Source: Calocera cornea HHB12733 (Eukaryota; Basidiomycota; Dacrymycetes; Dacrymycetales; Dacrymycetaceae). From it: a stretch of 64,000 bases of DNA. The notes under the pieces are model-generated. The model searched no databases. It saw only the letters and a list, made by a program, of their open reading frames with translations, and was not told the DNA's origin. Within the stretch, counting starts at the first letter, position 1. Each line of letters begins with the position of its first letter. Below are positions 1-10,700 of the stretch, one piece after another. The stretch is taken from contig KV423953.1 of assembly GCA_001632435.1 (NCBI GenBank), positions 149,553-213,552 of the forward strand. The letters run 5' to 3'. The position numbers and the translations under genes were made by a program.

Positions 1-2647
1 TTCACGTTTGCAGTCCTCAAGGACTTTCACCTACATACGCTATGCTCCAAAAAGTCTGCGTACGATTACTACGCTAAGCTCGTGCGGCAGACAAGCGACG
101 TCTTCCCAGCATCAGCGAATGATCGATACAGAGAGCTTTTGAGGACGAGCTGGGTCTGGATGGATCTGGAATCGTCTCGACGTAGTGGGCATGACCATGA
201 TCTTGGAAACCATCTTCCAAGATTCGCGGCAGCCGCCATTCGCAGTCCGCTGTGCCCGGCGTGCCCACAAATGGCCATCAACGTATCTACGGAGGATATT
301 GCGCAGATGGATCGCTCGAAGCCGTACGGATTGTCTCCTACATATCTCTCAGCCACTCCTGACGTCTTCTTAGCCACCTTTTCGCTCTGTATCTGGGAGG
401 TGATGGGAACTTTAGCCTGTCGTCTAAGCAAAAGACCATGGACGTCAACGATATTCCGCTCAACAACGGAGAGGGAGTATTCCCCAATCAGCAACTATTT
501 GAGAACTTCATTATGAAGCACGAGGATCTGCAATTGGTATGAGACAATCGACAAGCAAGTACGAGGCTGATAGTTGTAGTAGCCTCAGACCTGTAGCGGT
601 TTTAAGACGTCGATGCTCTTTCAAGGCAATCTCGGGTACCGCTCATCCGGTGTATACTCGTGGACATGCATCAGGCATGGATTCTATCGACCGAATGGCA
701 CAGTAGACCTTCAGATCGGCGAGCGGTATGTTCGTGCTCTTTGATGCTCTCCCTGAGATCAGCTCACTCGTTGCAGCTTCTCCAACGTCGATTACGCGTT
801 CGCCGGTGCTATCGCTGGCGCAGAGAGTCTACCGCGCATCTTCTTGTCATATGACTTGGCTTGCATGTGGTCCCCGAAATGGAGGGAGCGAATGGCCGCC
901 AGGTTCCCTCACCTACTTCCGCTTTGGGAACGAATCACGTTTGTTGTGCCCAAGATGCACGAATATGCCCATCGCGACAGCTGCCGTTATCGCTACTCGC
1001 TGGCATGGAAACAGGGTGCCGCTCGCGTGGATGGAGAAGGAGTCGAGAGAACGTGGGCCGAGCACAATCAGCTCGGAGGCAGCACCAAAGAGATGAACAT
1101 CGGACACAGACGCGATTGCCTAGAGGTTCACTTCTCAGATTGGAACTGGAGAAAGCAGAGAGACATGGGTACACTCCACTATTTGTGATCAGCCGTATTC
1201 TAATCTGTATTGCAGTCCCCTCTTTGTGTCGGAGAATTATTCGAACGAAGATGCAATATCGACGCTATACGGCCTATTTCGAAGACGTCAGTCAAGCCTT
1301 CGGAGCGTCTCGTGTATCTCTGTGGAGCAAGCAGCCCGAGTACGTTGAACAACGCCTTGGCAAGTTCACCAGCGTCTACAAGTATCCGGAAGAGGCAGGT
1401 ATGTCCTATCTATATCTGAGTTGCCCCTTGTATGACTGAAACCTACCAGTGCCGACCTATCAAGCTGTGGTTGATCGGCTGCGGGAGGAGGAAAGAAGTG
1501 CCGCTACCGCGTTCTCCAACATGTCGGACATCAGAAGCGAAAGAGCAAGTGCGGTATCTTTCATCCAAATGGGAATTTCATTGCAGGAAGCCCAGTATGT
1601 AAACGTCAGAGCCCCCCAGTATCAGTATCCATTCTAATACCTGCACAAGGTACGTTGTGAAGCGAGCTTGGGAGAAGGAAACTGCTCCGCCCCGCGATGA
1701 TTATGACATCAATCCCTCTGGCCAAGATGACGTTTGCACCACCCTCCTGCCGCAGCTTCGCACCTGGCGCATTCTCCAGATGCGCGAAATGCCCTTATTG
1801 TCGAGCGGCCATGTCCTCTCTCTGGGTGGGGAGGGCCACCTGCGGCCAGAACTGGAATGTCTCGGGCTTCCCTCTTCATTCGATGCTCAGGCTAGACGAG
1901 CACTGCAACTGGACAGCCTCGCATCCATAGAGCTGACGTTGAGGAAGGCCCAGGCGGAAGAAGCGATTGGCCGATTGATTGAAGAACTCAAGATACGGCA
2001 CGCTTATCGACAAAGTATCAAGATGTCTGCATCTGCTTCCGGCATCAAAACGAGAGCTCGCAAGGCCTTGGAGCTTCAGTCCGAACTCATCGGTCGTTAC
2101 GCAAATGTGTACCGAAGGGCTAGAGAGGCGATGCTTTGCCTGGGTCTCTCTACACTTGATCCGAAGTACCGACTGCTGTCCGACGACGATCTGAAGCTAC
2201 CTTCTGTCTCACAGGAGCAGGAGCACGCAGGGATCGACATTCCCCGTGATCCTTGGTTCTACAGCCTTCGCCGAGGAGACTTCCTTTCGCAGAAGAGGTC
2301 CGAGTCTATCTCCTGGAGTGAAACAGGTTCGCATATCCGGTTTTTCAGTTTTGATGGATCCGCTGATCCTCTCCCGCCCAGTGGACTCGGTTACCTGGTG
2401 GCGCGCACGAGCTCTAGCGTTGCGATGGACAGAAGAACTCGAACTTCTAGAAGAAGAAATGAAACGAGTCCTGCGATTCTTCAGATTTTTCAGTGGACTA
2501 TGGAAACAAGCTTCAGGTCGACGTCAGATGCAAGGAGGCTGGACGGCCTATGCCGCCAAACAAGCAAGCATTTTCTCTCTGCTCGCGGAAGATGCCTGGA
2601 CGTCCTTTTCTCTCTATTTGGATACGCGGACGATCCCATTTGAATGA
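1..2647 (+). CDS. KDZ-family DNA transposase, 5'-truncated by window edge
   Basis: Transposase of the Kyakuja-Dileera-Zisupton class, which moves DNA transposons in basidiomycetes. Exons read as 1-323, 374-536, 589-725, 777-1168, 1216-1398, 1450-1594, 1650-2326 and 2382-2647; sum checks (761 residues) with no stop, so the visible part is open. Landmarks in order: FTFAVLKDFHL at the edge, a CPACP pair, the first acidic motif LYLGGDGNF, YDLACMW, PKMHEYAH and DGEGVERTWAEHN. These supply plausible D, D and E catalytic residues. A helical C-terminus ends ALRWTEELELLEEEM. The start and the N-terminal cysteine cluster lie upstream of the window. Terminal repeats are not visible. Family identity is recognised from motif order; activity is inferred only from the open frame. 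Confidence 0.88.
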
Positions 2648-2710
2648 TTTCAGCTGCTCCGTATATTTGTTACAAAATAATATAGCTGAGACTGCGCCTT
2701 CCATTCTTAG

Positions 2711-2814
2711 ACGAGCAGCGGATCTTTGTTGCCGTTATCCCGTGCTGCCGGCTCTGACCCTTGATCTGGGGACGAGCAGCAGATCTCTATTGCCTTTATC
2801 CGGCACCGCGGTGC
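2711..2814. repeat. Imperfect 61-bp tandem repeat (about 1.7 copies)
   Basis: The stretch starting ACGAGCAGCGGATCT at 2711 recurs at 2772 as ACGAGCAGCAGATCT, with matching downstream sequence up to TTATCC. The second copy ends in a perfect 12-bp palindrome GCACCGCGGTGC. It lies 64 bp after the KDZ stop codon and may belong to the 3' non-coding end of the element. Confidence 0.6.
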
Positions 2815-3343
2815 GGTTCCTTGACGTTCGCGGACGGCTGAGTGGCGCAGCGTAGTAATATCTTGTCCGCCTTCTTCAGCAATTCCAGATATTGCAGATG
2901 TTACCGTTGTCAACACTATCACTTGATCTCCGGCCCAATAGGTTGACGACCATGAGAGGCAGTCTCGAGGAAGACGTCAATTGCTGTTTTCATGCGCGCA
3001 ATCATTACGCGGCCGCATCCGAATAGTTACAAGTAGCAAATAACCGGCGTTTATTGGTGAAGAAATTCGGGATGCTTTGCTTCTCATCGGGCGATCACAG
3101 TTCTCCCAGATATCGCCGTTCTTGGAAATATTCCTTAAACGGGAATGTGCGAGTTGCATCATGATGTGACTGCCTGCAGATTGTACGACGGTGTTCCGAG
3201 CATCAGCACCCTGGGTCTGGAGCGCTCTGACGTGGGGATTCCCATGGAAAAATACGCGGCCATCTCACGGTCAGGCGACGAATTGGTCTTCTAGCTGTTA
3301 AGAGTAAGAGCAATGTGCTGGAGACCTCGATGTACTCTGCGGA
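2815..3343. other. Intergenic, no gene seen
   Basis: Short antisense open frames only; no conserved motif. It probably contains the downstream end of the KDZ element and the promoter of the next gene. Confidence 0.5.
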
Positions 3344-3346
3344 GCA

Positions 3347-3352
3347 TATAAG
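3347..3352 (+). promoter_or_regulatory. TATA-like box of GRF zinc-finger gene
   Basis: GAGCATATAAGC lies about 105 bp upstream of the proposed ATG at 3453. Spacing fits a TATA-directed start near 3375-3385. Confidence 0.4.
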
Positions 3353-3452
3353 CTGGGTTGTCAGCTCGACCAGCTCAGAACTCTACCATCTTTCCTCTTA
3401 CCCATCTTGAACACTCCATATCGACGCCTCTGAATTTCCTGTCCTCCACCTG

Positions 3453-4918
3453 ATGCCGGACGTGCCTCCCCTTTTGTACCGTGCGCCTCGTACAGACGAG
3501 GCGTGCAGGACTTGCGGCAGTGGAATTCACCCTCGAATTCTGGTCGCATCTACTGCTCAGAACAAGGGCCGCTCCTATCATGCAGTACGATGATCTCTCT
3601 GAATATCATAATCGTCGGGCCCTACGTAGCTAACTAGTATTCTGCTTTAAGTGCAACGGAGAGCTTGGGGGAGTCCGCCATTGGTCGACCTGGCGAGCAG
3701 ATCTGCCCTGGCGCCGGGCTACGTCAGCACCTCCGATATTCACCGCCAGCCCGGGAGATGTAGACCCCACATCTGTCATGTTTCCCATCCATGGCTTCGG
3801 AGTATTGTGCTCCAACCCTGCTTGCCGCAAGATGGGAAATCGACTTTGCCCTTTTCTTGCTTGCATCAACTGCTGCCCTGGCTGCCGACGTCCGGGACAC
3901 GATAAATACCGCTTCATCAAGACGTCTTCGCCTCATCCTGCATCCTCAGCCAGCTATGCACCCTCGTCACCAGTCTCTCGATCTACTTCGATATCACCTC
4001 ATTGGGGGGGAAAGATCAAGAATGAGCGGAATGGAATCAAAGCCAAAGTCGAACGTCAGACTCCGAAGCCGAAGCCTGAGTTGTTCAGCCCGATCAGTCT
4101 TACTCCGCGCGCTCGCAACACCTTGATGGAAGGAGCGACTGTTGTCTTCTGGATCTCTGTAAGTGTTATCTCCAGAACACAGATTGATAGAGCCTGACGT
4201 AGCCAATGTCAGGCTTTTATGGACCCCGTGGAATGGACACTTCCCACCAGCACGCTGTTCAGGCCCTTGACTCATGGAAATATCATACGCGAACTCTCGG
4301 TCACCGAAGCACCTAGAGTTCAGTACTATCGCCGAGCGTCGTGCCGATGGGTCGACGTCAAAGAGGGGGACTGCTTCGAGCTGTTGGAAGGGTCGGTGCT
4401 ATTGCTGCGGTCTGGCCAGAATATCATCTACGACGTTAATGGAGCAGAAATCAGTCTGGAATATTCGGACTTTGTCAAGGTACTCAACAGATTCCACGAA
4501 GATGCTTTCCTGGATTGTCCGAGCAGGGACAATGAGGCTGGTAGGGAGATTATGCCGTTCTTCACACTCGCTAGCTGACAGAATCAAATTTCCAGGCAAG
4601 CCCTTCTTGAACAAGCTGCTGCGAACGTACGGTGGTGGGGCCAAAAAGGGTCAACCCCTTTCTGCCGACGACGTGAATGGTGAGTTGCGGTCTCCAAATG
4701 TGAACAATTCGATCTGATTGTTACGGCCAGGCTCATGGACGGACGCTAAGAGACAGCAGATAGATATCGCTGCGCAGGAACTTCAGTCGGATTGGATAGC
4801 AACTCAGCCAACCGCACCACAGAAGAGAAAGGGAAGTGACAGCCTGCACTACGCTTCACAGAAGAAGAAGAGGCGCATGTCAGAGTGGACTGACACTGAG
4901 GTGATTGACCTCACGTAA
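3453..4918 (+). CDS. GRF-type zinc finger protein with second Cys cluster and C-terminal SIM
   Basis: Five exons: 3453-3584, 3652-4158, 4213-4540, 4596-4679, 4731-4918; sum checks, 412 residues. The first splice joins ACRTCGSGIH and NKGRSYHA to CNGELGG, giving the CxxC...GRxYxxC layout of a GRF zinc finger (about residues 20-60), a single-strand nucleic-acid-binding module in proteins such as topoisomerase III and APE2. A second cluster follows at about 90-120 (CSNPACRKMGNRLC, CINCCPGC). The middle (WVDVKEGDCFELLEG) is not recognised. The protein ends in basic KKKRR and then TEVIDLT, a SUMO-interaction-like motif next to a nuclear-localisation-like stretch. It lies 0.8 kb downstream of the KDZ transposase on the same strand; whether it is cargo or host gene is unknown. 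Confidence 0.72.
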
Positions 4919-5915
4919 CCCGCTCTAAGCCTGGAGGTGGCCCCTGAATCGGTCATCGCACATGCATTTTCTCGCTCCATTTCTCTGATAGTGCAGCTCG
5001 ATCCTGCTGCTATTCGCCCAAGTTCTGATTTTCCCCTAACGTAGCTGCTTGGCTGATAAAAGTCCTGGCTTCAAGACTCCTAATGTAGTAATTATTGTTG
5101 ATTCCTTGTTAAGGAAAGATAGCACGGAGGCAAGATCGGATGCAGATAAGCGGGATGTAAATCTGCCCTTCCCACAGTCCCACGTCTTCTCCGCAACTTG
5201 CCCCTATGTCTTCTTCGACCACAAACTACTTGCTCGACATCCGATGCTCAACACTCCTTCCTTTCACTTCGACGCTTGCAAGACTGCTTAAATCGACTTC
5301 GGTTGGCGTGGATGGCTTAAAGTGAGAAAACGACGGCGGAATTGTAACCGTCCAGCCATTTCGAGCCCAGCACCACAACACTATCGATTGGCTGGCAGTT
5401 TCCGCATCATAAGCTGGCATGGTTGTACTCAGTGCAACGCCTGCTTCATGCACGTATGAGTCCAGCGAGCGCTCTGCAACGCTGGTCGATATCCGTCTTC
5501 GGGTCAAGGCTAGGATGCGGAGAGTGCAGACGTGAGCGAGGCTGAGAAGCTGTGAGCCCAAACCTGAACAACGGACGGTCAGATAGCTGACGTTCCCAAG
5601 CTTCACATGGTTGCATAGTGAGAAACATGCCCTGCAGGCAGTCAGACGTCAGGTATGCGCATAGATCCCCCAAAGACGCCGTATTGATTTGTTTCCTTAG
5701 GGGCATTATGGTGCTGTCGACAGACCACCGAGAGTCGACTGTTTACGCGGCAGAAATACTTCCGTGAGCTGCACACGTGAGCCAGGACGGCGCGTCCAGA
5801 TGTGGTCCCTGACGCGAGAAAATAGCCTCCGCCCCGCCACCTGAGCTCGTCGACCCTCCTCTCCTGCTCGCCGTCCCTTCTCAGTACATTCGCTCTCTAC
5901 GACGTTCAGCTCAGC
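4919..5915. other. Intergenic, no gene seen
   Basis: Only short unconvincing frames on both strands. No repeat or RNA gene recognised. Confidence 0.5.
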
Positions 5916-6522
5916 ATGCGTTTTGGTGGCCGAGACGTTCAAGTCCTCATCGGGTCGACTGTTGTGCAGAGCTCTTCGAGTACCAGCAATGCGATCAAAG
6001 CACAGATTCGCGACGTTCGTCGTCAGCTGAAGCTCGCCAAGTCAACGCTGAAGCGCGCCCATCGCTCCCTTCGCAAGGCCCGCAAGCGCCTTCATAAGGC
6101 CGAAAGAAAGTGCGATCGTCATCCGACCATTCTCCGCTACGCCTCAATCTATCGTGCCGCGAGTATGGTCCAGACGTTCGAGCGAGAGGTGACTGAGGGT
6201 GAAGCGAGAGTGACTTGGCTAGCGAGCCAATTGACGGCGGCGGAGAGCGGTGTTCTGCCTGGGCTAGGTGCGCCTCTGCATATGCTGACGTTCGACGATT
6301 GTTGCTGACAACCTTGAAGGTGCGAACGCGTACGGCGGTGTCGGCAACGTCGGGCTCGGCAACACCGGCCAATTCATGAACTCGTTCAACGGGATGGCGA
6401 TCAACGTGGGCAATGGTGGAGGCGGTGGAGGGACGTCTGCAGGCATGATGGAAGGCCTCGGGCATGCGTTGCCTGCCATCGCAACGGCGGCAGGCACGCT
6501 TGCGAGTGTCATACCGACGTGA
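5916..6522 (+). CDS. Small hypothetical protein: coiled coil plus Gly-rich tail
   Basis: Two exons, 5916-6267 and 6320-6522, joined by a 52-nt GT-AG intron; sum checks, 184 residues. Residues about 30-105 are a basic, heptad-like helix (AIKAQIRDVRRQLKLAKST, then LRKARKRLHKAERK) predicted to form a coiled coil. The C-terminus is rich in Gly and Ala (GGVGNVGLGNTGQF, VGNGGGGGG) and ends ASVIPT. I do not recognise the family. The ATG at 5916 is the first one in frame after a stop. Nothing shows a function; a structural or assembly role would be speculation. Confidence 0.5.
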
Positions 6523-6928
6523 AGAGCGCACGGCAAGGACTTGGTACGCTGTTGTCCTGACGTTTGCCGTTTTGCACAGTCTAATGCTCCTGTAGAGTCT
6601 TCAATTTGATACCATTGTACTAGATGACCGTATAGTACAACCAATATCATACTCTGCTCCTTCTGGCTGCCTGCGATGCGAGCCTATCTGGGCGAGTCAC
6701 ATGACTGAGTTGCAGATTAACTAACGTTATCCTGCGATAAACTCAAGCTGTCCGCTGGATTATCCTTCGGGTTCTCGCTCTACAGCGCGCTAGGATTATC
6801 GCCGAATACGCTCTCTGTACGTCTCAGATTATCCTAGTCGACTGAAGCATCTGCTTTGGAGAGGTTTATGGTAAGCATTTTTCGTGTTAGATATGGCTCT
6901 GCACTGAGCATCTTATATTGCATGTCAG

Positions 6929-8755
6929 ATGAGCGTAACCATGATAAACGTATCGGAGGTTCACACGACTTCTACTGTGTATGCGGTAGGCGTGCCAATA
7001 CATCGAAAGATAATCTCTGACGTCCTTCAGTCGTCTCAGAACTTTGATCTGGGCTCATTGCTGCGCGATCTCTCTGGTGCCCTAGAGGCACAGCTAGAAC
7101 CATTACTGTACAACGTTCAAGAGACCTTTGATCAGAATGGTAACGTGCCGTTATCTCTTTCACCTCGGATGCGGTCTCATGCAGTAACACAGTCTCACAA
7201 GCCGCATCACCTATGAGCCTCGTTGACACTCTGCCTTACGCCGAAGGGGTTTCCTTTCATTCCAAACGTGGTTGCGCTCCCGGTACACGAGAGAACCACC
7301 TCAGACGCCTGGATATCTACGATCAGCACATCCCAGTCTGCAGAACTCTTCTGGCTGGTCGACGTTGCTGGAAGCGGTAAAACGACTATCGCTCACAGTA
7401 TCGGCAAGCTCGCCCGATATCGAGACCAGCTCGTGACTTCCTTCTTCTTCAACAAGCGGAATAGTCATCAGGTGACGCGCCAGTCGGTTTACCAGCACTA
7501 TCGCGCGTGATCTTTGCGGTATGGATTCTTGAATAAAAGCAGCAATGAACAAACTGCTCCAGAAGAATCCCTGGTTGGGGTCCGCCTCCGGCACCGCACA
7601 GTTCCAAGGATTGATTTTGGCGCCTTCAATCATGAGCCTGTATCCTCAGGACCGACCGATTGTGCTCGTCATCGACGGGCTGGATGAGAGTGACGACGAG
7701 GAGTGTGTCGATATCGTGGCTCAAGAGTTTCCCAAATTACCAGCAACATTCCGCATCATTGTCACGTCTCGGCCACTGCCAGAGATCGAACATACCTTCG
7801 CCTTCGTTCCCGTGGTCCATCGGCACGCCATCCCAATCCGAGGCGTGGATAATATCTGGGATGTGTGTCTTTATACTCGGCAACGACTGGACAAGATTGC
7901 AAAGGACCGCCACAACGCGTCGGCCGACTGGCCAGGCGTAGAGCTGAGAAATCAGCTGATCGAAAAAGCTGGAGGGCACTTTCTCTGGATTTACACGGCG
8001 GTAGAAATTCTCTCCCGGCACGTCAGTATAGACAATGCGCTGGTTGCACTGTTGAACACTTCCGGCGGATCTAGTGTGGAGGTCACCATGGACGAGCTGT
8101 ACACCATTCTGCTGGAGAAGTGCCCGTGGGACGACGACGAGTTTGCGGTAGGCTAGCAGCCATTCACGGACACCATGCTCGCCGCCAAAGAGCCAGCTTC
8201 GATCTCGGCAATCCACAGCCTACACAAGAATCCTGATACACCTGTTCGGACTACTGTATCCTTGAGTTTCTGGCGCCACTTCTTCTTGGCATGGACACGG
8301 ACCACGGACCCCTCGAAGTGCTCCATGTAACGCTGCGGGACTTTATAGTCGATCGGTCCTCTCGTACCCCCCGAACAGAGAAATTTTACCTGAGCGACCA
8401 CCTGCACAATGATGTGTTGGCCTGGCTTTGTCTGGAGAGCCTTAACAAAGACTTGAACGCGGATACTCCTGGACTGGAATTGTGGCGTAACCGGACTCCC
8501 TATACCGAGCTGAGCAGACTATCCAACGGAGAAATTCCAGACGGACTCTATTATGCGTGCCGCAACTGGTGCAGTCATGTGGTGAACGTCGAACGTCCCA
8601 CATCGGACATGTTGGACGCTCTTTATGAATTCACCATACGGCACTGCAAGATGTGGATGGAAATTGCCCTCCCGATGCGGAAGCTCGGGCCAGTCGAACA
8701 GTGGTGGCTGTGGGTACACGTACGATTCGGCATTCCTGTTCTCGCCTCCGGCTGA
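6929..8755 (+). pseudogene. Decayed NACHT/STAND NTPase (NLR-like) pseudogene
   Basis: Diverged, broken paralogue of the NTPase on the minus strand at 21981-25578. Matching blocks in order: FDLGSLLRDLSGALEAQ (helical linker), LVDTLPYAEGVSFH, LFWLVDVAGSGKTTIA (P-loop, about 7345-7392), QLVTSFFF, LYPQDRPIVLVIDGLDE (Walker B), then the helical C-terminal part. Breaks visible against the paralogue are a frameshift near 7300, another near 7500 followed by TGA at 7530-7532, TAG at 8154-8156 (paralogue alignment runs straight through it, so it is not an intron), and a frameshift near 8262-8290. The N-terminal helical domain is not clearly preserved. It should not make a working NTPase. Confidence 0.8.
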
Positions 8756-8772
8756 ATCACTCACCAGGATCT

Positions 8773-9180
8773 ATGCAGGAACACATGCCGAAGGAAAAGG
8801 CGATGGCCTTGGAGAAGCCCGTATTTGGTCGGGAGTGGGAGCCAGAACTCCTGAAATCCGACATGAGGATGGTGGACGTCATCCTTGAGGACGAAGCATT
8901 GCCGAGCGTCAGGTTCATGGGAATGTTCTGTGTAGAGCACCCGATGGTCCTCAAGTCAGGACCGCGGATGGACAGCCTGCTCACCAGGGCCTTGTCCACT
9001 GCGCGTACGGCGCTGAGACATCAGATCACCCACGACTATCAACGCGATCGCGCGGCTAGAGAGGCGAGGGGCGGTGTGATACCGGAGGGCGAGGACGACT
9101 GGCGCAAGTACTTCTACAGGAACCATGCGGAGGGAAGCCTGCTGTTCAGAAACACGCTCATCACTCAGGGTAGAGCCTAG
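8773..9180 (+). CDS. Hypothetical ORF downstream of NACHT pseudogene
   Basis: Open frame of 135 residues beginning MQEHMPKEKAMALEKP and ending LLFRNTLITQGRA. Composition is protein-like (HQITHDYQRDRAAREAR, EGEDDWRKYFYRNHAEG), but I recognise no family. It starts just after the pseudogene ends, in another frame. It could be the remnant of the last exon of the NTPase or of an unrelated gene. The paralogue's C-terminus does not match it. Confidence 0.25.
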   Translation: MQEHMPKEKAMALEKPVFGREWEPELLKSDMRMVDVILEDEALPSVRFMGMFCVEHPMVLKSGPRMDSLLTRALSTARTALRHQITHDYQRDRAAREARGGVIPEGEDDWRKYFYRNHAEGSLLFRNTLITQGRA

Positions 9181-9419
9181 CAGGGTGCAAAGAGTGGCCG
9201 GGAACCCTCTTCATGCGGTAAGGACTCGCGCCCAGCGGCACGGGCATATGGGGCGGTAGAAGCTGATCGGGAGCCTTCGACTATGGATACGGCTGTATTC
9301 GTACAAGGTATATGTGTAGGGCATGATGGTACCTTGTGTACGAGCTGTAGTCAATGTGGCACGGTACCGTCAGAGCTAGGGATGGCGGACGGTTTGGCCG
9401 TACCACAAGAGCTACCGCC

Positions 9420-10700
9420 CGTAGTCCGGTCGTGGAAGCGTGCGGACGCACCGTAGAGCTCTGCAAGCCGCAGCTGTCTGGTCGCGGGCGGCAAGCCCGC
9501 GCTCGCAGACCGAGCCGGCGTCCGCAGCGCTGACTCGTGCGCGGAGGAGCGCTGCCGACCCCTCGTGCAGGTGCTGACAAGCAACCCGTCCGGAAGCGCT
9601 GAAGCGGTGAGACCTTCTGTCGGACAGCCGCCGATCTCCCGGTCTGCAGAGGACAGTGATGCAGTCGCTCGACTGACAGAGACAGCAGCGGCGGCAGGAC
9701 GCGCACCTCCGGCCCCGGCCCCGGCCCCGAGCTCTTTCCGCGGGATGGGATTTTGCCAGCGCAACAGTTCTGCTGGAAGCGGCGAGCGTGCGCTGGTGGA
9801 TGCTGGATGCTGGATGCTGGATGCTGGAAGCTGGGTAGTCGGGACTGACTGGGCGTGCTGACTGGCTGCCGGGTGCTGATTGCTGATTGCTGATTGCAGA
9901 TGAACGATTGACCACCGGCCCACCGCTCAGGCAAAGGCGGTGATGAATGATCCCGATCCTGATCCTGATCCCGATCCCGATCCTGATCGCCGTCGCTCCC
10001 GCTCCCGCTCCTGATACCGGGTCCGCTGTCACCGACTCGAGTGCAACGCCGACGGATGAGCGCCGATGCTGATGCTGATGGGCGAGATGATAATGTCCCG
10101 AAGGATCGAGCAGGATCGGGATCAGGAATGATCGCCAGGGCGGTGCGGGCCAAGTGCGAGTGCGCGCCAAGTGCGAGTGCGCGCCAAGTGCGAGTGCAAG
10201 GGCAAGTGCCAGTGCGCAAAGCTGGAGCCAAGCCCGAGCTTGCAGCTTCAAGATTGCAGCTGGCAGTGCAGTGCAGCTTGCGCAGCTTACCGAGCTTGCA
10301 TGGGAAGGCGGTGCGGCCTGTCACTGTCACTGTCACTGTCACTGTCTCAGTGGACAACAGTGAGTGAGACCAAGTGGGCCGCCGGAGAGCGTGGGATGAT
10401 CGGGGGTTCCTGAGCTGCAGAGCCGGGAAAGAGCGTGGAAGAGCGAGGAGGGGGGAGAGCTCCCGCGGAGAAGGAGCGCTGCGCCGGGCGACACGGGGGC
10501 AGTGGGTCTAATCGGCTACTTCAGTTCCCAGCGTCCTGGGAGCTGCGCTCCAGGGGCGAGAAGGGGCCAGAGCGCGCGTGTACCGGCTGGAGGGGGCGGC
10601 GCTGGTGTTCTTCAAGTGGGGACGGGGGGCGAAGGTGCGCGGATGTTGGGCTGGGTTCCCGTTGAGTGGGCACCGCGGTCACAGTGTTGTTGTGCTCGGC
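9420..10700 (+). repeat. Arm A of inverted duplicated non-coding element
   Basis: Homologous, in opposite orientation, to 20600-21800. Collinear blocks when 20600-21300 is reverse-complemented include GATGAACGATTG (9899), CTCCTGATACCGGGTCCGCT (10008), CGAAGGATCGAGCAGG, TGATCGCCAGGGCGGTGC (10129), GCGTGGGATGATCGGG (10389) and AGGGGCGAGAAG (10552). No open frame is conserved between the arms. Arm A carries local expansions absent from arm B: (GATCCT/C)n at about 9950-9998, (GTGCGAGTGCGCGCCAA)n at about 10155-10200, (CTGTCA)n at about 10318-10345 and (CTGGATG)n at about 9797-9828. Confidence 0.8.

Noticed and set aside
9281..10357. Long minus-strand open frame of about 358 codons across arm A
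   Set aside because: Low-complexity, repeat-driven and not conserved in arm B; treated as a shadow.
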